Origin: Tetrahymena thermophila SB210
Taxonomy: Eukaryota > Ciliophora > Oligohymenophorea > Hymenostomatida > Tetrahymenidae
Direction of reading: 5' to 3'
Assembly: GCF_000189635.1 (NCBI RefSeq)
Contig: NW_002476413.1
Coordinates: forward strand, 1 to 64,000
Length of the DNA stretch: 64,000 nucleotides
In this document: positions 27,210 through 39,500 of the stretch, piece after piece
Layout of the letters: each line of letters opens with the position of its first letter
Numbering within the stretch: the stretch's first letter is position 1
The notes under the pieces: model-generated
The model's database searches: none
Seen by the model: only the letters and a program-made list of their open reading frames with translations
What the model was told of the DNA's origin: nothing
Position numbers and translations under genes: made by a program

Positions 27210-28017
27210 CTTTTTTTGTAAAATTTTCAAATTAATAAGTTAGTTAATTAGTTTTTTATAAATATTTTGATTAATTTGCTTTTTTTTGATATCTCTTTAA
27301 AGAAAGATATTCATAAAAAATGATTAATTAATGCGAATTGATTAAAAAGCGACTCAAATAAACAAACAAACAAATCATAAAACTTAAAAACGTTTTTAAC
27401 ATATTTTATAAGAAATTTTTGATATCAAAATATCCATTTGTGCTCATCTTATTAATAGTCAATTCAACCACAAAATAAATTCAGTGAAATTAATAAATCT
27501 TTGAAAAAATATAAAGAAATCTAAGTTTAACTTATTTTACCATTTAAGTTTTACATATAAAATGAATTGTAATTTCTTCCTTTTAAAAACATTTGAACTT
27601 TGTTGTCTTTTAATTGAATTATTTTTACATTTCACTAATCAGCTTTTTTTGGAGTATTAATTTAATTTATTAGCTCTTAATTAAGATTTTGAGTAAATTT
27701 AAGTAAATATTCAAGTATTAATGCAATAAGAGTGTAAATAAAAGATAAAAATTTTTGAGTATATCAAGGCATTTAAAAATTTGTTTAAGAAATGAATAAC
27801 AATAAAAATATAGAGTCTTGCACAAAAATAACAAACTATTTTTACATTTAAGAAATATAGATAATTTATATTTTTTTAGTGCTCTTTGAGCATTTTATTA
27901 ATAAAAATAATTTAATACATGATTAAATTATCAAAAAAATTTATTTAAATATAGTAGGTTGATATTTATTTTGTTCATTTTAGATTGTAAAATTTAGTAT
28001 CTTTTTGATACTAAAAA
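27210..28017. other. Spacer, no gene seen
   Basis: AT-rich. Near 27288-27315 there is a short inverted repeat (GATATCTCTTT ... AAAGAAAGATAT), possibly just chance in such composition. Otherwise nothing. It holds the 3' end of the hydrolase gene and the promoter of the small gene at 26441-27209. Confidence 0.45.
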
Positions 28018-29457
28018 TCACTCTTTCTTCACTTGAAGCTTCTAATTATTTTTATTCATTTAAAATTAGTTGTAATTTTTATTATTTTTAAAAGCATTTA
28101 GCCTGTCAAGTTATGAATAGATTATTATCAGAAGAAAGAGAGTAAAAAATAGAAATTATAAAATTTTTATAAGAAAACTAATTTCAAATTAAGCTTCTGA
28201 TAAAAACGAGTTACTTTAATAGTCTATCTCTGCATTTTTTTTAGAATCATCATTAATTTAAATTTAAATTTTATTTTTTTCTTCTAAGTTTTTTTTACTC
28301 TTTTCTTGATTTTACTACTATTAAAGTTTTGCTTTATTACTATTTGTGTTTTTTTATATTTCAACTTTTTCTTCAATTACAACCTCATTTTCATAAGTTG
28401 TATTACTTTTTATTTTAAAGGTATCTTTGCCCTTGTTATTAAATATATAAAAACCAAACTCTTGACCTTTGGTATAAATAACTTTGTAATTCTATATTAA
28501 TAATCTATTAAGGTATAACCTGCTTTTAAATCTTGAATTGTTCTTTAAACATTCTTTATAGAAAAACTCTGAAAAATATTTGACTATGTTTATTTCATTC
28601 ATTAATTGCTGATCGGTATTTTGCTAACTCCATTCAAATTGTAGCTTTTCAGGATGAAATTATATACCATAGAAAGGGTATTATTTAGCTTCTGCAATTG
28701 CAACAAATTTCTTTCCACTTAAATCGAGGCTGTATGCCAAAGGAAGGAACTAATTTTTAAGTACTCCATGTCTTATAAACTTATTTACTTTAAATCCGTA
28801 TTTATGGTTAAAGTAATATACTTATTATTAATTCTTTATCTATTATTTTAATTATAAAGACATTTTGCTAAAAAGCCGACTTTTTTAAGTGTTATTTTAG
28901 CTCAAAAAAAACCCTCCTAAATGGTTCTCGCCTTAAAATTAATCTCTAACTTCAGTTTTAGTGAATGATAGGACTAGTAGCTCAAATCCTAAGCAAGTTC
29001 CCCATACGGGAAAGTACTTTCCTTCATCGTTAAGCTGTTTTGCAATGCTTATAAGGTATTCTCCTACTTCTGCAAATTTAGTAAACTCCTTATCTCCGCT
29101 TTCATTATTTCTGTACATTAAATTAGCCCCACCACCAGGAATAACTAGTCCATTAATTTAATACATTTTATTTGTTAAAAACTTCAAAGAAGATGTGTAT
29201 TTGAGAGGGATTATTAGTGCTCCTGTTTACTAAAAATATTGTGCATATGAAGCATATATGTATGAAAATTAAGAATGATCATATTTCTAAAATCCAGATG
29301 GAAGGGTTAAAATTCCAATTACAGGTTAATATATATCCTCATTATTTAAATTCTAATCTTTGAATGCATTTTGAAAGCTATCAAAGTTTGTTTGCTCATC
29401 TATTTAAGCAGCTAATGCTATTAAAAGAGTATAAAAATATAAAATTTAGAAAAGCAT
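28018..29457 (-). CDS. Gamma-glutamyl hydrolase with C-terminal membrane anchor
   Basis: A single open frame of 479 aa. Residues 1-18 are a signal peptide (MLFQILYFYTLLIALAA). The rest to about 330 is the peptidase C26 fold: PVIGILTLPSG near 45, GLVIPGGGANLMY at 103-115, nucleophile Cys155 in VWGTCLGFEL, and catalytic His268 in YGIQFHPEK. Family enzymes cut gamma-linked glutamates from folyl- and antifolyl-polyglutamates in lysosomes or outside the cell. The usual length is about 300-340 aa. Here about 140 residues are added: a Q/K/N-rich linker from about 365 and a strongly hydrophobic segment at 425-448 followed by a basic tail. This predicts a membrane-tethered enzyme with its catalytic part in the lumen or outside. 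A long insert at about 183-215 is also unusual. Confidence 0.93.
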
Positions 29458-30924
29458 TTTTCATACTCTTTTAAAAGATATTTAATTCTTAGATAATAAA
29501 TAAAAAGAAATTGTTAAAAAATTAAATTATTTAATTAATTAGTTTTGTATGTCATAGACTTTATTGTTTCCATTCAATAAGGTATTCACTTTATAATTTT
29601 AACAAAATAAAATTCAAAATTTATATAATGTTTTTAAGTTGAAATTAGAACAATACTTGCTTCTATTTAGCTATTAATTAATTAGGTGAGCTATAGATTT
29701 TTTTTACATTATTTTATAAATAATTTACCATAGAATAATTTATTTAGTAGAGTAAATTTTAGTTTTTTCAAAAAATAATTTATTTTCAATAAGCTTTAAT
29801 TTAAAATATTATCAAAAAATAAATAAATAATTATTTATTTAACCTTTTAACAAAATTTTATTTTAACTATTAATTAATTAGCTGAGCTACAGTATTTTTT
29901 TACATTATTTTATAAATAATTAGCCATATATTAATTGATTTAGTAGAGTAAATTTTAGTATTTTCAAAAAATAATTTATTTGTAATAAATAATACTTTAA
30001 AATAATATCAAAATATAAATAAAAAAATATTTATTTAACCTAAAAACAAATTTATGTGCTATTATATTTTCATGATTTTTTTTTTTACTGTTTTAATTTT
30101 TAAGAAATAGGATAATTTATTCATAGATACAATGAAAATAATTTATGTTTTATTCTTAGCCTGGTATGATAAATACAAATTAGCTATTTATTAAATATTT
30201 ATTAAAAACAAATAAATTATTAAAAAGACTTTGATTCATAATAGACTGAAAATTAATCCAACCAACTGAATTAATTTTGAAAAAATAAACATAAAAAGCT
30301 TAATTCTGATAAAGCATTAAGTAATTTCTTTATTTTGATGAATAGCCTAGCTAAATTATTTTTTTCATTTGACTTATTTTTAATTATTTGAAAAAAGAAA
30401 TTCTACTTTTTTGTAAAATAGTATTATAATTTACGCAAATTTAAAATATGATTAAAAATAGAGTGAATATATTATTTATTGGTTTTAAGTTTTCCAAAAA
30501 CCTCTAAAAATATTAAAATTTGTTATTTGATTACAGAGAATATTAAAATAGAAAAAATGAATTAAATTATTAGAATTAAATTTTCATAGATTAGTGTTGA
30601 TATTTATTGACTAGACTAATTATAAGTAGAAGAATTAACAAAATCAAAGAGTTCTGATAAATAAGATTATTAAATTTGGTGGGAAAAATATTCTGATAAA
30701 TAATTATCAATATTATTAATTGCGCTCAAAGATTTTTTGTATGTTTATCAAGCATCTATTTCATTAATTGGAATACATAAATAATGACCATAATTACTAA
30801 ATATTAAACCATAATAAAAATTAATCAAAAATAATTACTAATAAAAGTACAAATACACAAAAGACAAAAACTTAATTTATTAACTAAAAAACAACCTTAT
30901 ACTAATAACTAAATCTAAACAAAA
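29458..30924. other. Spacer with a duplicated segment
   Basis: Intergenic DNA between the hydrolase start and the next plus-strand gene, so it carries the upstream regions of both (divergent promoters). Apart from the direct repeat at 29671-30050 I see no structure and no coding frame. Confidence 0.5.
29671..30050 (+). repeat. 196-bp direct tandem repeat, two copies
   Basis: Copy 1 begins at 29671 and copy 2 at 29867, both with CTATTAATTAATTAG, then GAGCTA, TACATTATTTTATAAATAAT, TTTAGTAGAGTAAATTTTAG and TTCAAAAAATAATTTATT. Similarity is clear over the whole unit. No coding frame inside. Confidence 0.85.
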
Positions 30925-32589
30925 ATGAAACCTATAACTATTAGATAACATGATCAACTTTTAGTCTATGATAAATAAAATTAATTTGCTGAAATCAAGA
31001 TAACAAGTTTTTGTTAAATTAAACAATAACTATTTGAATTTTATCTTAATTAAATTTCTTCTGTAAAAACTCTCAAAATTGATATAAATGAAATATACTT
31101 ATCTTAAAAGGACCAAAGTTCAACATTTTATTAACTCCGTGATTTATTAATGCTTAAAGTAACAGGTGAAATGAAAAATTTGGAAAAAATTAGCATCAAA
31201 TACTACATTTAAGATCTTTATTCTTAAAATATCAAGAAAGTTGTACAGTTTATTTAAAATACTTAAAACTGCGCCAAAGTTATTGAAGATTGCTCAGTTT
31301 AAATTGTGTATAAAAAATCTTTAATGCATTTAGACAATATTTTAGAATCAATAAATAAATATTTTTCCTGCATTGCTGGCAATATTACTTCCTTCACCCT
31401 TAGACTCTAAAGTGATATTGGAAAAGAAAGCTTGCTGAGCTTATCTTAATTGTTACTTCTACTTAAAAATGTTAAAAAATTCACTTTTTAAGCTTCTAGT
31501 TCTTTGAATTTGAAAACTGATGAAAACTTAGGTTAATTTATATAATCTATGAACAACATTATAAAATCTACACACTCATTTATATTTGATATGAAGGAAG
31601 CTTCTTATTAGCGTGGTGTTATTTCATCAATTACTGAATATCTTAGTCTACTGATTTCATAGGGAAGTGAAGAATTAAAAACTGTTATTATTGACTTAGA
31701 AAAAGTAGGATGGACATTTGAAAGATAAAAGATGATTAAACCTAATTTCGTATTTGGTATTGCTACTTAAATGCATAAGTGGCCAAAAAGCATCCAACAT
31801 TTGACCATTAATTTAGACCGTGCCTTAAGCTTTAATGAAAATATTGTTGGTGATAATGTTAAGCTTTTACTAGAAGGAATTCATCAAATAATTCCTTAAT
31901 TATAAACATTTTCTTTAAATTTAGATGGCATAGGTTTTAGTATGAATGAATTTCAAGTAAATTTTGCAGAAATCCTTTGCTCACTCTTCAACAACGCTAA
32001 AAAATTAACTGACATTCAATTAAACTTACAAGGTCATTTAGATTTGACATTAGACTAATGGACTTAACTCTTTTAGAGTATTACAAATGTTCCCTGCCTT
32101 AAAAAATTAATTTTAGGTATAGAAAGATGGAAAAATTATACTAATGATTTTGAAGCTAGAGATTAAAGAATGCTAATTAATACTTTTCTTGATAATCTAT
32201 ATAAAAATCACAATAAATCCTTAAAATAATTCCATTTCAACATTGATGATTGGTAATATTTATAGAGTTTTAAATCTGAGTATGCCTAAAAGCTAATGAA
32301 ATTTGATTTTGTAGACGATTTTTAGCTCTTATATTATAAATCCACAAATGATGACTCTTTAAAAAATCTTTAATTGATAGAAGTCATGGGTCTTAACAAA
32401 AAACAAGAAATATATAAATAAATTTTGCTTAAAAAGCTTGGACTTTAGTTACCAAAATAATCTGCTATTGAATTTGAATATCTCTAAAGCGAATATCTTG
32501 ATAAGCATGTTAAGTATTTCTTATAATTACACAATCAAATATCTCAAGATTCTCCAACTTTTTCATCTGTAAAAATAGTTGAAGAATGA
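30925..32589 (+). CDS. Leucine-rich, LRR-like cytosolic protein
   Basis: Single exon, 554 aa, ATG in an AAAAATG context and TGA stop. No signal peptide or membrane segment. The sequence alternates short strands and helices with leucine/isoleucine spacing typical of degenerate leucine-rich repeats of the ribonuclease-inhibitor type: LQTFSLNLDGIGF, LTDIQLNLQGHLDL, LKKLILGIERW, LKTVIIDLEKVGW, IQHLTINLDRAL, spaced by helical stretches. Tetrahymena has many large LRR families of this kind; they act as binding scaffolds, with partners unknown here. Unlike the LRR gene at 41402-42514 it has no introns, so the two belong to different subfamilies. Confidence 0.8.
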
Positions 32590-32604
32590 AAATTTTCTGT
32601 AAAT

Positions 32605-33090
32605 TTATTTTTAATGAATTAAAATTTATTAATTTTATATAATAAAAATGTAAATAATTTCTATAAATGTATCTAAAATCTATAATTCAATAATAATTAT
32701 AATAAAATCATTTATTTTCTATAAAAAATATTAATACTTATTATAAAAGTGAAAGCTTTCTTTAAAACTTTAAATTGTATTTCATAAAAAAAACTAAATA
32801 ATAATTTTTTTAATAAGATACTATAAATAATTTAAATCAAATTTTATTTTTCATGAACTGTATTGTAAGTTTGATAATTTTATAAAATAAAAATTTAAAT
32901 AATTTCTATAATTATATCTAAAATCTATAATTCAATATTAATTACAAAATCATTTATTTTCTATTAAACAATATTTAATACTTATAATAAAATTTATTAT
33001 TAAAATAAATTTATTTTTAATGAATTATAAGTTTATTGTTAATTTTAAAAAAGAAAAATGTAAATAAATTCTATAAATATATTTAGAGGT
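32605..33090 (+). repeat. Three diverged copies of an AT-rich repeat
   Basis: Copies at about 32611-32760, 32850-33000 and 33010-33090 share a core like AATGTAAATAATTTCTATAA, then TATCTAAAATCTATAATTCA and a trailing CATTTATTTTCTAT block; the third is partial. Non-coding, directly downstream of the LRR-like gene. Confidence 0.65.
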
Positions 33091-33529
33091 GGGAATTGAT
33101 TATTCAATTAAAAATAAAATTGAAAAAAAAAATCAATTAAAAAATTCAAAATTTCATTTGATTAATATCTTTCTTTATTTATTTATATTTGAGGATTTAT
33201 GATATTTAATTTAAAATATTAAAGTTTAAATTTAAAATAAATAAATAAATTTTTTATTTTACATAAATTAAATTAAAAAAAAATTATGATAATTTAAAGT
33301 TTAATTAGTGAGGATTTTTTTGGTAACTAACTGTTGATTTAATTAATTTTATATCCTTATTTTATCTTTTTAAATTCGAATAAAGGCAAATAGATTAATT
33401 AAGTAAAATTATTTCATCTTAGATAATATGTAATTTTATGGAAAGTATTCAATTTTTATAACTGTAAATATTTATTAAATAATTAGGCATTTATAACTAT
33501 CACAAAAACTACTTTTTTTTAATATAGAA

Positions 33530-33830
33530 AAGTCTTCAAGGTTATTTTTCTGATAAAATATGAAATTTATTAAAACCTAATGTTCATTAGGAACTTAATT
33601 TATGCCTAATTAATTTGATGAGGCAACCTAATATGTCTTAAAAGGTTGACTTATTTAATTAAATAAGCAGTTGAAAATTACCACACACTTTTATATCAAT
33701 AATAATAATATTTTGATGAATAAATTTTTATCATATAAAAATACCTTGAAACATTATTGTCAAGTAGAGGTAATAGAACCAAGTTTATTCTTAAAATTAT
33801 ATTAATATATTATTTTATATTAGGAATTAA
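33530..33830 (+). pseudogene. Decayed relative of the 86-aa ORF at 38530
   Basis: Aligns with 38530-38790 over blocks such as AAAACCTAAT, GCCTAATTAATTT, AAATAAGYAGTTGAAAAT, TATAAAAATRYCTTGAAACA and AGTTTATTCTTAAAAT. Base changes and indels destroy the frame and introduce TGA. It sits at the same distance upstream of its pepsin-fold gene as the intact copy does. Confidence 0.45.
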
Positions 33831-34156
33831 TATATTGTGTATAATATTTTATAAAAAGTAAACATTCTACTAAAATATAATCTTAGTAAACTAAAAAAGA
33901 TTATCTAATATTATTAACAACAAATAAAATGTAAGATAATTAATTATTTTTTTATAAATTAATTTGTAAATGATTAATTACGCATTTGCAATTTCTTATC
34001 GAAAAGAAAACATTGAAGAATTCAAAAATGATATTTTCAAATAATGCTCATTTAATTATTAAAAAACTAAATACAACAAATAAATTTATAAAAATTTATT
34101 GGAAATTCAAATCATAATACTGAGAGTAAATGTATTAATTATAAAATAAGCTTATT

Positions 34157-35395
34157 ATGCTCATTTTACTTCTATTTGTTTCAGCAGCAATCGGTGAATA
34201 AATACTTTTGTTGTAAACTACTGATAACGATTTTAAACTAAGTGTATAAATTGGAACTCCTCCACTAGATTAATACTTAATTGTTAAAATTGGAGATGAT
34301 GAGTATAGTTTCTTAGGCCAATATATTTTTGATAGCTCTATTCAAGTTTATGATATCTCATTTTACTAAAGCTACTTAAAAGGTCTATAACTTTACAACA
34401 TGAAAAAAAGTTCTTCTGCTGATATTAATCCTTAAATAATAAAATAAACTTCTTCAAATACATATTCGTAGGCATATGTCTAAGGTAATATTGTTACTGA
34501 TGTACTCTAGGTTGGCAATACTAAATTCAAGTATACATTCCTAAGTGTCAGTAAAGAATAATATTTATTTAACACATAATTAAATGGAGTAATTAGATTA
34601 AACAGATTTCAAGGCAATATATTTGACTAAATGTATTCATAGAATGTAATTAAAACAAGAGATTATTTAATTTCACTGGAATTATCATTTATCAATGAAG
34701 ATGATTATGAATAACTTAAGAAGTTGAGTCTTAGATATGATTTAGATTAATGGTCTGATAATTATAAATATCCATCTAATTTAATGATATAAGGTGATGT
34801 TTTTGCTATCAAAGCATATGGAGTTTATTTGAACGGTGAAGATGTAACAGATTTATTGAAGATTCGTACAATAAATTTTGATGTTTTATATGAATAAATT
34901 ATGATCCCCTCTGATCTATATGCCATAATAACTAGAGATAGTGCAGTAAATAATATTATAAACTAAGGGAGCATTTATTTTTGCTAGGATTGCAAGTGTT
35001 CAGAAATAGATAAATTACCAAAAATAAAAGTGGTAACATAAGAGTATGTCTTTGAAATAACTCCAGAATTGTATACTTATTATAGTTATGATTATAGAAG
35101 TTTTGAAAAATATTCTTGCAAAGTAAAGTTAGGAAGTTCTTCATAATTTTAATTTACACAGTAACTTTTATCAGTTTTGAAAGTTTCTATTATGTATTAG
35201 AAAGAAATAAGTAGTTTAAAGTTTATTGGTGCTCAAACAACTTCTCACATGAGCATAAATACAATAATAATTGTATTGTCTTTGTTTAATGGATCAAGTC
35301 TAGTTATTATAGTTTTATTTACCATTTAATTCTTAAAAAAATACAGTTCAATAAAATTAGAGTTTTATTATTAACGAAAACATAAAATCATGTGA
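34157..35395 (+). CDS. Catalytically dead pepsin-fold membrane protein, copy 1
   Basis: Single exon, 412 aa. Residues 1-13 are a short signal peptide (MLILLLFVSAAIG). LSVQIGTPPLDQYLIVKIGD aligns with the pepsin N-lobe start (IGTPPQ then DTGS), but the first catalytic DTG is missing. Later YGVYLNGEDVTDLLKI, IMIPSDLYAIITRDS, the cysteines in CQDCKCSEIDKLPKIKV and VFEITPELYTYY follow the C-lobe order of A1 peptidases (the second DTG, then PSSLY, C...LP.I.F, LTPEDY). The second DTG is also gone (NFDVLYEQ stands there). A membrane segment at about 366-393 and a short basic tail end the protein. So it is an A1-family fold without either active-site aspartate, predicted as a type I membrane protein; it may bind peptides rather than cut them. 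Its paralogue is at 39501-40739. Confidence 0.75.
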
Positions 35396-36429
35396 TTAAA
35401 AACTATTTTATAAAATAAAACTGATGACATTTAGCAATTTTAAATCATTGCAATACTCTAATGATATTATTTCAAGTACTAATAAATTTTACTTAATTTT
35501 ATTCATTCAATTTTGATAGAAAATTTTATTTTTATAAATTTATTTGTTTGAGTAAAACTTATATCTTAGACTTTTGATTCATTTTATTTTTTAATAATAT
35601 CTTAGTTTTTGAATTTTATATTTTGTTAATAATTATGAAAATGATGTTAATGTTTCAAATATCAATTAAAAAGTAAAAAAATTGTCATAAACGACAAACA
35701 ATATATAATATAAAACTCAAATATAGGCAAAAATATCTTTGATCAAAAAATATATTATAAAAATGTATTCAAACTAAAAATATAAGATTAATATTCTTAG
35801 GTTTAATTAAACTAAAATATAATAAAATTTAATCATTAGTTTTTGTTTGATATGAATTTAGCTTTTCAGTTTGACTTTTTAACATCTTTTAAAAAAATAA
35901 AGAATAAATTCAACAAAAATTAAGTAAGTAAAAAAAAAAAAAACAAATATTAAGCTTATAAATTGATAAAATGAAATATATATTTTTTTTTAAGTTATTT
36001 TAAAATTTTATTAAGAACCTTAGTTTAAATTGTTTATTTAATATTTAATGTCACTAGATTAGGTAAGCGAGCAACTTTTTGAACCTAATTTTATTGTAAA
36101 AATTTGATAATACAAATAACACAACGCTTATTTTACAAAAAAAAAGTAATTTATATAGAAAGAAGAGTAAGATTAGTCTTAAAAGCAATATCATTCATTA
36201 TTGGATATAACTTAAAAAGATTTGATTTTTCAATAAAAGAAAAAATTGTAAATCTTAATTCTTTTATTTAAACATTTTGAAAATGTAATAAAATATTGAT
36301 TGAATTAGATATAAATTCTTTTATAAGGACTTATTTAGTTTTTGTTTAAACAAAAACTTTCTAGTAAATTTTTTTATTTACTTTTTATCTGAAGTTGTCT
36401 AAAAAAAAGTAATTTGACTTTTTAGAAAA
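35396..36429. other. Spacer, partly duplicated 3' flank
   Basis: To about 35980 this is the 3' flank of the pseudo-pepsin segment, matched by 40740-41285. From 35990 to 36429 it is unshared AT-rich DNA and probably the promoter of the next gene. No coding frame. Confidence 0.5.
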
Positions 36430-37338
36430 ATGAAAATTAAATTGTTAAAAAATTTATTGATACTATCATTATGCTTTATGGTAGTTTTCACTTAATTTGA
36501 ATCCCTAACTGAAGAAGACGAAGAAATAGTGAACGGAGAAGAATATGTCTAAACACCTTTTGGATTACTTCCTAGAGAATGTGTTTTAAGAGTTCCAACA
36601 GGCACTCATATCCAAGAAACAGAAGAAGGGTTTATTCATCTAACTAATGATTAAGAGAATTTTGTTAAAAGAGTAGCTAGAAATGAGAAATGTGATAGAA
36701 AAAATCCTACTAAATTACTGAAAACATGGATTGATAATGGAGGTTGGACTATTCCTGATGGTTTAACATTATAAAAATTTGAAGGGAATTACAAAGTTCC
36801 TAACGATCCTCAATTAAAAAGTAATTAAATTCTTTACTACTTTATTGGGTCTTAAAATAATGATGGAAGTGGTCCTGGAATTAGCATAATTTAGCCTGTA
36901 CTCACTTTTCGCTATAATAAATGGTTCTTCTAATCTTGGAATTGCTGCCCTCAAGGTATGGCTATTAATAGCTCTCCTGTAGGAAATGTTAAAGCAGGAG
37001 ATACCCTTTATGGTTCTGTAGAAATTGTTGACGATAAAGTGACTATTGTTTCTCAAAATTCCGAAGGTTAATCCTCTACTCTCTCAGTAAGCAGAGAAGA
37101 TAGAAACTTTAATTGGATAGATGCAACTCTTGAAGTGTACAAAATTATATCCTGCAAGAACTTCCCTACAGAATATCTTGAATATTCTAATATGAATGTT
37201 ACTCTCTCTAATGGGTAATCAGTTTAACCATAATGGGAAGATTAATATGGTAACTCTATGTGTAACGGAAGGACAAGTATAATTGATAATTAAACTATCA
37301 GAATATAGCATAATATTTAATAAACTTAATAAAATTGA
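36430..37338 (+). CDS. Secreted protein of unknown function, probably beta-rich
   Basis: Single exon, 302 aa, with a clear signal peptide (KNLLILSLCFMVVFTQ). The mature part is unusually balanced in composition for this window, with many G, P and W: GGWTIPDGLTL, LYYFIGSQNNDGSGPGISII, QPVLTF, WFFQSWNCCPQG, GDTLYGSV and EVYKIISCKNFP. The alternation of short hydrophobic strands with W, N and G turns suggests a beta-sandwich (lectin or glucanase-like) fold, but I see no catalytic signature and cannot name the family. At least six cysteines may form disulfides. No C-terminal membrane segment, so secreted or in a vesicle lumen. It lies between the two pseudo-pepsin segments and is not duplicated. 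Confidence 0.8.
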
Positions 37339-38159
37339 GAAAATTGCTCTCATAAATAAGTTAGAAAAATTTTTATTAAAATAATTTATAAATTAACTTT
37401 TATGTTTTTAAAGATGATATAAAATTATAAAAAATCCTTTATTTTAAATTATAAGCAATATAATAAGTCAATAATAATTAATTATTTTTGACCCATATAA
37501 AATAAAGTAACAGTTTAATTTTATTTCACAAAAAAATTTTAAGATTGATTTATATTTCAAATGAATTTACTTTAATGTGATTTTAGAGCTTATAAACATT
37601 TAATAACTCAAAGTAAAATTAAATTACATTTTATTATCTATAATAGATTGAATCAAGTATTTTTAAAGCTCAATAATTTTGTGTTAAAATTAAATTAAAA
37701 TTTAAAAAAGATTAGTTTTTACTTTAACAGAAAAGCAAAAACTAATTCTTTAACATCAGAAATACAGTAAGCTAAATAAAATATCTTTAAATACTATTCT
37801 CTCCATCTTATTGAATCTTATTTTTAATTCCTCTTTATTAAAACTCCTTTTTAATTTATTTATTTATAAATTAAAAAAAAATTTCAATGTAAATATTTAA
37901 TAAAATCAAAATATTGGTCCAGTCAAATTGAATATTAAGATAATTAAATTTTGGTGATTTTTTAATGTTTTTCTTTATCCTTAGTGAATTTCATCAAACA
38001 TTTTAAAATAACTTTACAAAAATGAGTTAAGCTTAGTTGAGTATATTTAAAAAATAAATCATAATTTATTTTGAAATGATCTATTTATTATTTATAGTTT
38101 ATGAATGTATTGTCAATTTACTACGGTATATTGTTATTAATAGATAATACTTTAAAATG
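37339..38159. other. Spacer, no gene seen
   Basis: AT-rich sequence between the secreted protein gene and the second pseudo-pepsin segment. No coding frame, repeat or RNA gene recognised. Confidence 0.45.
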
Positions 38160-38529
38160 TTAAATAGTCAAAAAAATAAAAATTTGTTTTGATTAATATC
38201 TTTATTTATTATTGAGGATTTAAGATATATAATATAAAATGTTAAATGTTAAAATTTATTTTTTGAATTTAAAATTAATCTTTTTTTTTTAATTACATAA
38301 AAAATTTATAAAAAATACTTGTGAGAATTAAAATTTATTCTAGAGATAATTTTCTTGAGAATTTTTGATACAATTTCTTATTTTATCTTTTTAACAAAGG
38401 TAAATAGATTAACTAAAATGATTTCATTCTAAATGCAAAACAAGTTTCCAAAAATATTAAATTTTTATTAAAGAATAAAGCGCTTTTAAATATCACAATA
38501 ATTACTTCATTTTCATATTGAAAGGTCTT

Positions 38530-38790
38530 ATGGGTAATTCTTCTAAATCAAAACCTAATCTTAAATAGATACCAAAGTCAGGCATAATTAATTTTATGAG
38601 GGAGCCTAATATCTAGAATAGTAACCTAATTTATTTAAATAAGTAGTTGAAAATCACTTTTAATATCTATGATAATTACACTTAAATAACAAATTTGTAT
38701 CCGTATAAAAATGTCTTGAAACATAATTATTTAGTAAAGGCAATAGTAGTAAGTTTATTCTTAAAATATAAATATATTTATTTTATATGA
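38530..38790 (+). CDS. Possible small protein with N-myristoylation-type start
   Basis: An 86-aa open frame starting MGNSSKSKPNLKQIPKSG and ending at TGA. MGNSS fits the MGxxxS N-myristoylation pattern, which is established for eukaryotic N-myristoyltransferase substrates. The rest (FMREPNIQNSNLIYLNKQL and on) has mixed composition, while the C-terminal end is AT-driven (YKYIYFI). A GTAAGT donor lies near 38748 and could start an intron, giving another C-terminus. Two relatives in the window are broken (33530-33830 and 38914-39300). No family recognised. May be a real small gene or an accidental frame in duplicated upstream DNA. Confidence 0.35.
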
Positions 38791-38913
38791 GGAAATATAT
38801 TATGCTTAATAATTGCAAAAAAATTAAATATTATTCTACAGTAAACTGTTATTAAAGAATAAAGAGCTTTTAAATATCATTAAAATTACTTCATATTCAT
38901 ATTGAAAGGTCTT

Positions 38914-39300
38914 ATGGGTAATTCTTCTGATAGATTATGACGTTAATCAAAACCTAATCTTAAATAGATACCAAAGTCAGGCATAATTAATTTTATGAGG
39001 GAGCCTAATACCTAGAATAGTAACCTAATTTATTTAAATAAGTAGTTGAAAATCACTTTTAATATCTATGATAATTACACTTAAATAACAAATTTGTATC
39101 CGTATAAAAATGTCTTGAAATATAATTATTTAGTAAAGGTAATAGTAGTAAGTTTATTCTTAAAATATACATATATTTATTTAATATCAGGTAATATATT
39201 ATGTTTAATATTTTTAAAAAAATTAAATATTATTCTAATAATTATAATTATATTAAAAAGATTTTCTAATATTATTACTAAAAATTATATGCAGAACAAT
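38914..39300 (+). pseudogene. Tandem copy of the MGNSS frame, interrupted by TGA
   Basis: Starts with the same GGTCTTATGGGTAATTCTTCT as the copy at 38530, but GATAGATTATGACGTT replaces a single A, a net +15 nt. The frame is kept, yet it brings in TGA at 38938-38940. Everything after is nearly identical to the first copy. The 3' end of the frame would run to about 39300. Confidence 0.5.
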
Positions 39301-39500
39301 TAATTATTTTTTCTGTAAATGAATAATCAAAGTATATAATTACTTACAAAAAAAAGCATATAAAAAATCAAAAGCTTAATCATGGTCCTTTCTTATAGTA
39401 CTTGTTATTGACTAAAAATCCAAAATAATTTAACAAAATTTGTTTAAAGCTAAAGTAGTTAAATCAAAAGTAAATGAATCAATTATAAAATAAGCTCATT

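Larger units (their letters stand above)
33090..35980 (+). repeat. Pseudo-pepsin segment, first copy
   Basis: Matches 38160-41285 in collinear order: a 5' block with TTTGATTAATATCTTT and GAGGATTTA, a middle block with the MGNSS-type sequence (here degraded), the pepsin-fold gene, and a 3' block with TCTTAGACTTTT and AACATCTTTTAAAAAA. The non-coding parts are more diverged than in the receptor unit, so this duplication is older. Confidence 0.75.

Noticed and set aside
28306..29161. Plus-strand open frames inside the gamma-glutamyl hydrolase
   Set aside because: They are antisense to the hydrolase, whose full-length minus-strand frame carries the C26 motifs.
33970..34200. 75-codon plus-strand frame running into the first pseudo-pepsin gene
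   Set aside because: It overlaps the signal peptide of the real gene in another frame, and the equivalent position upstream of the second copy has no such frame.
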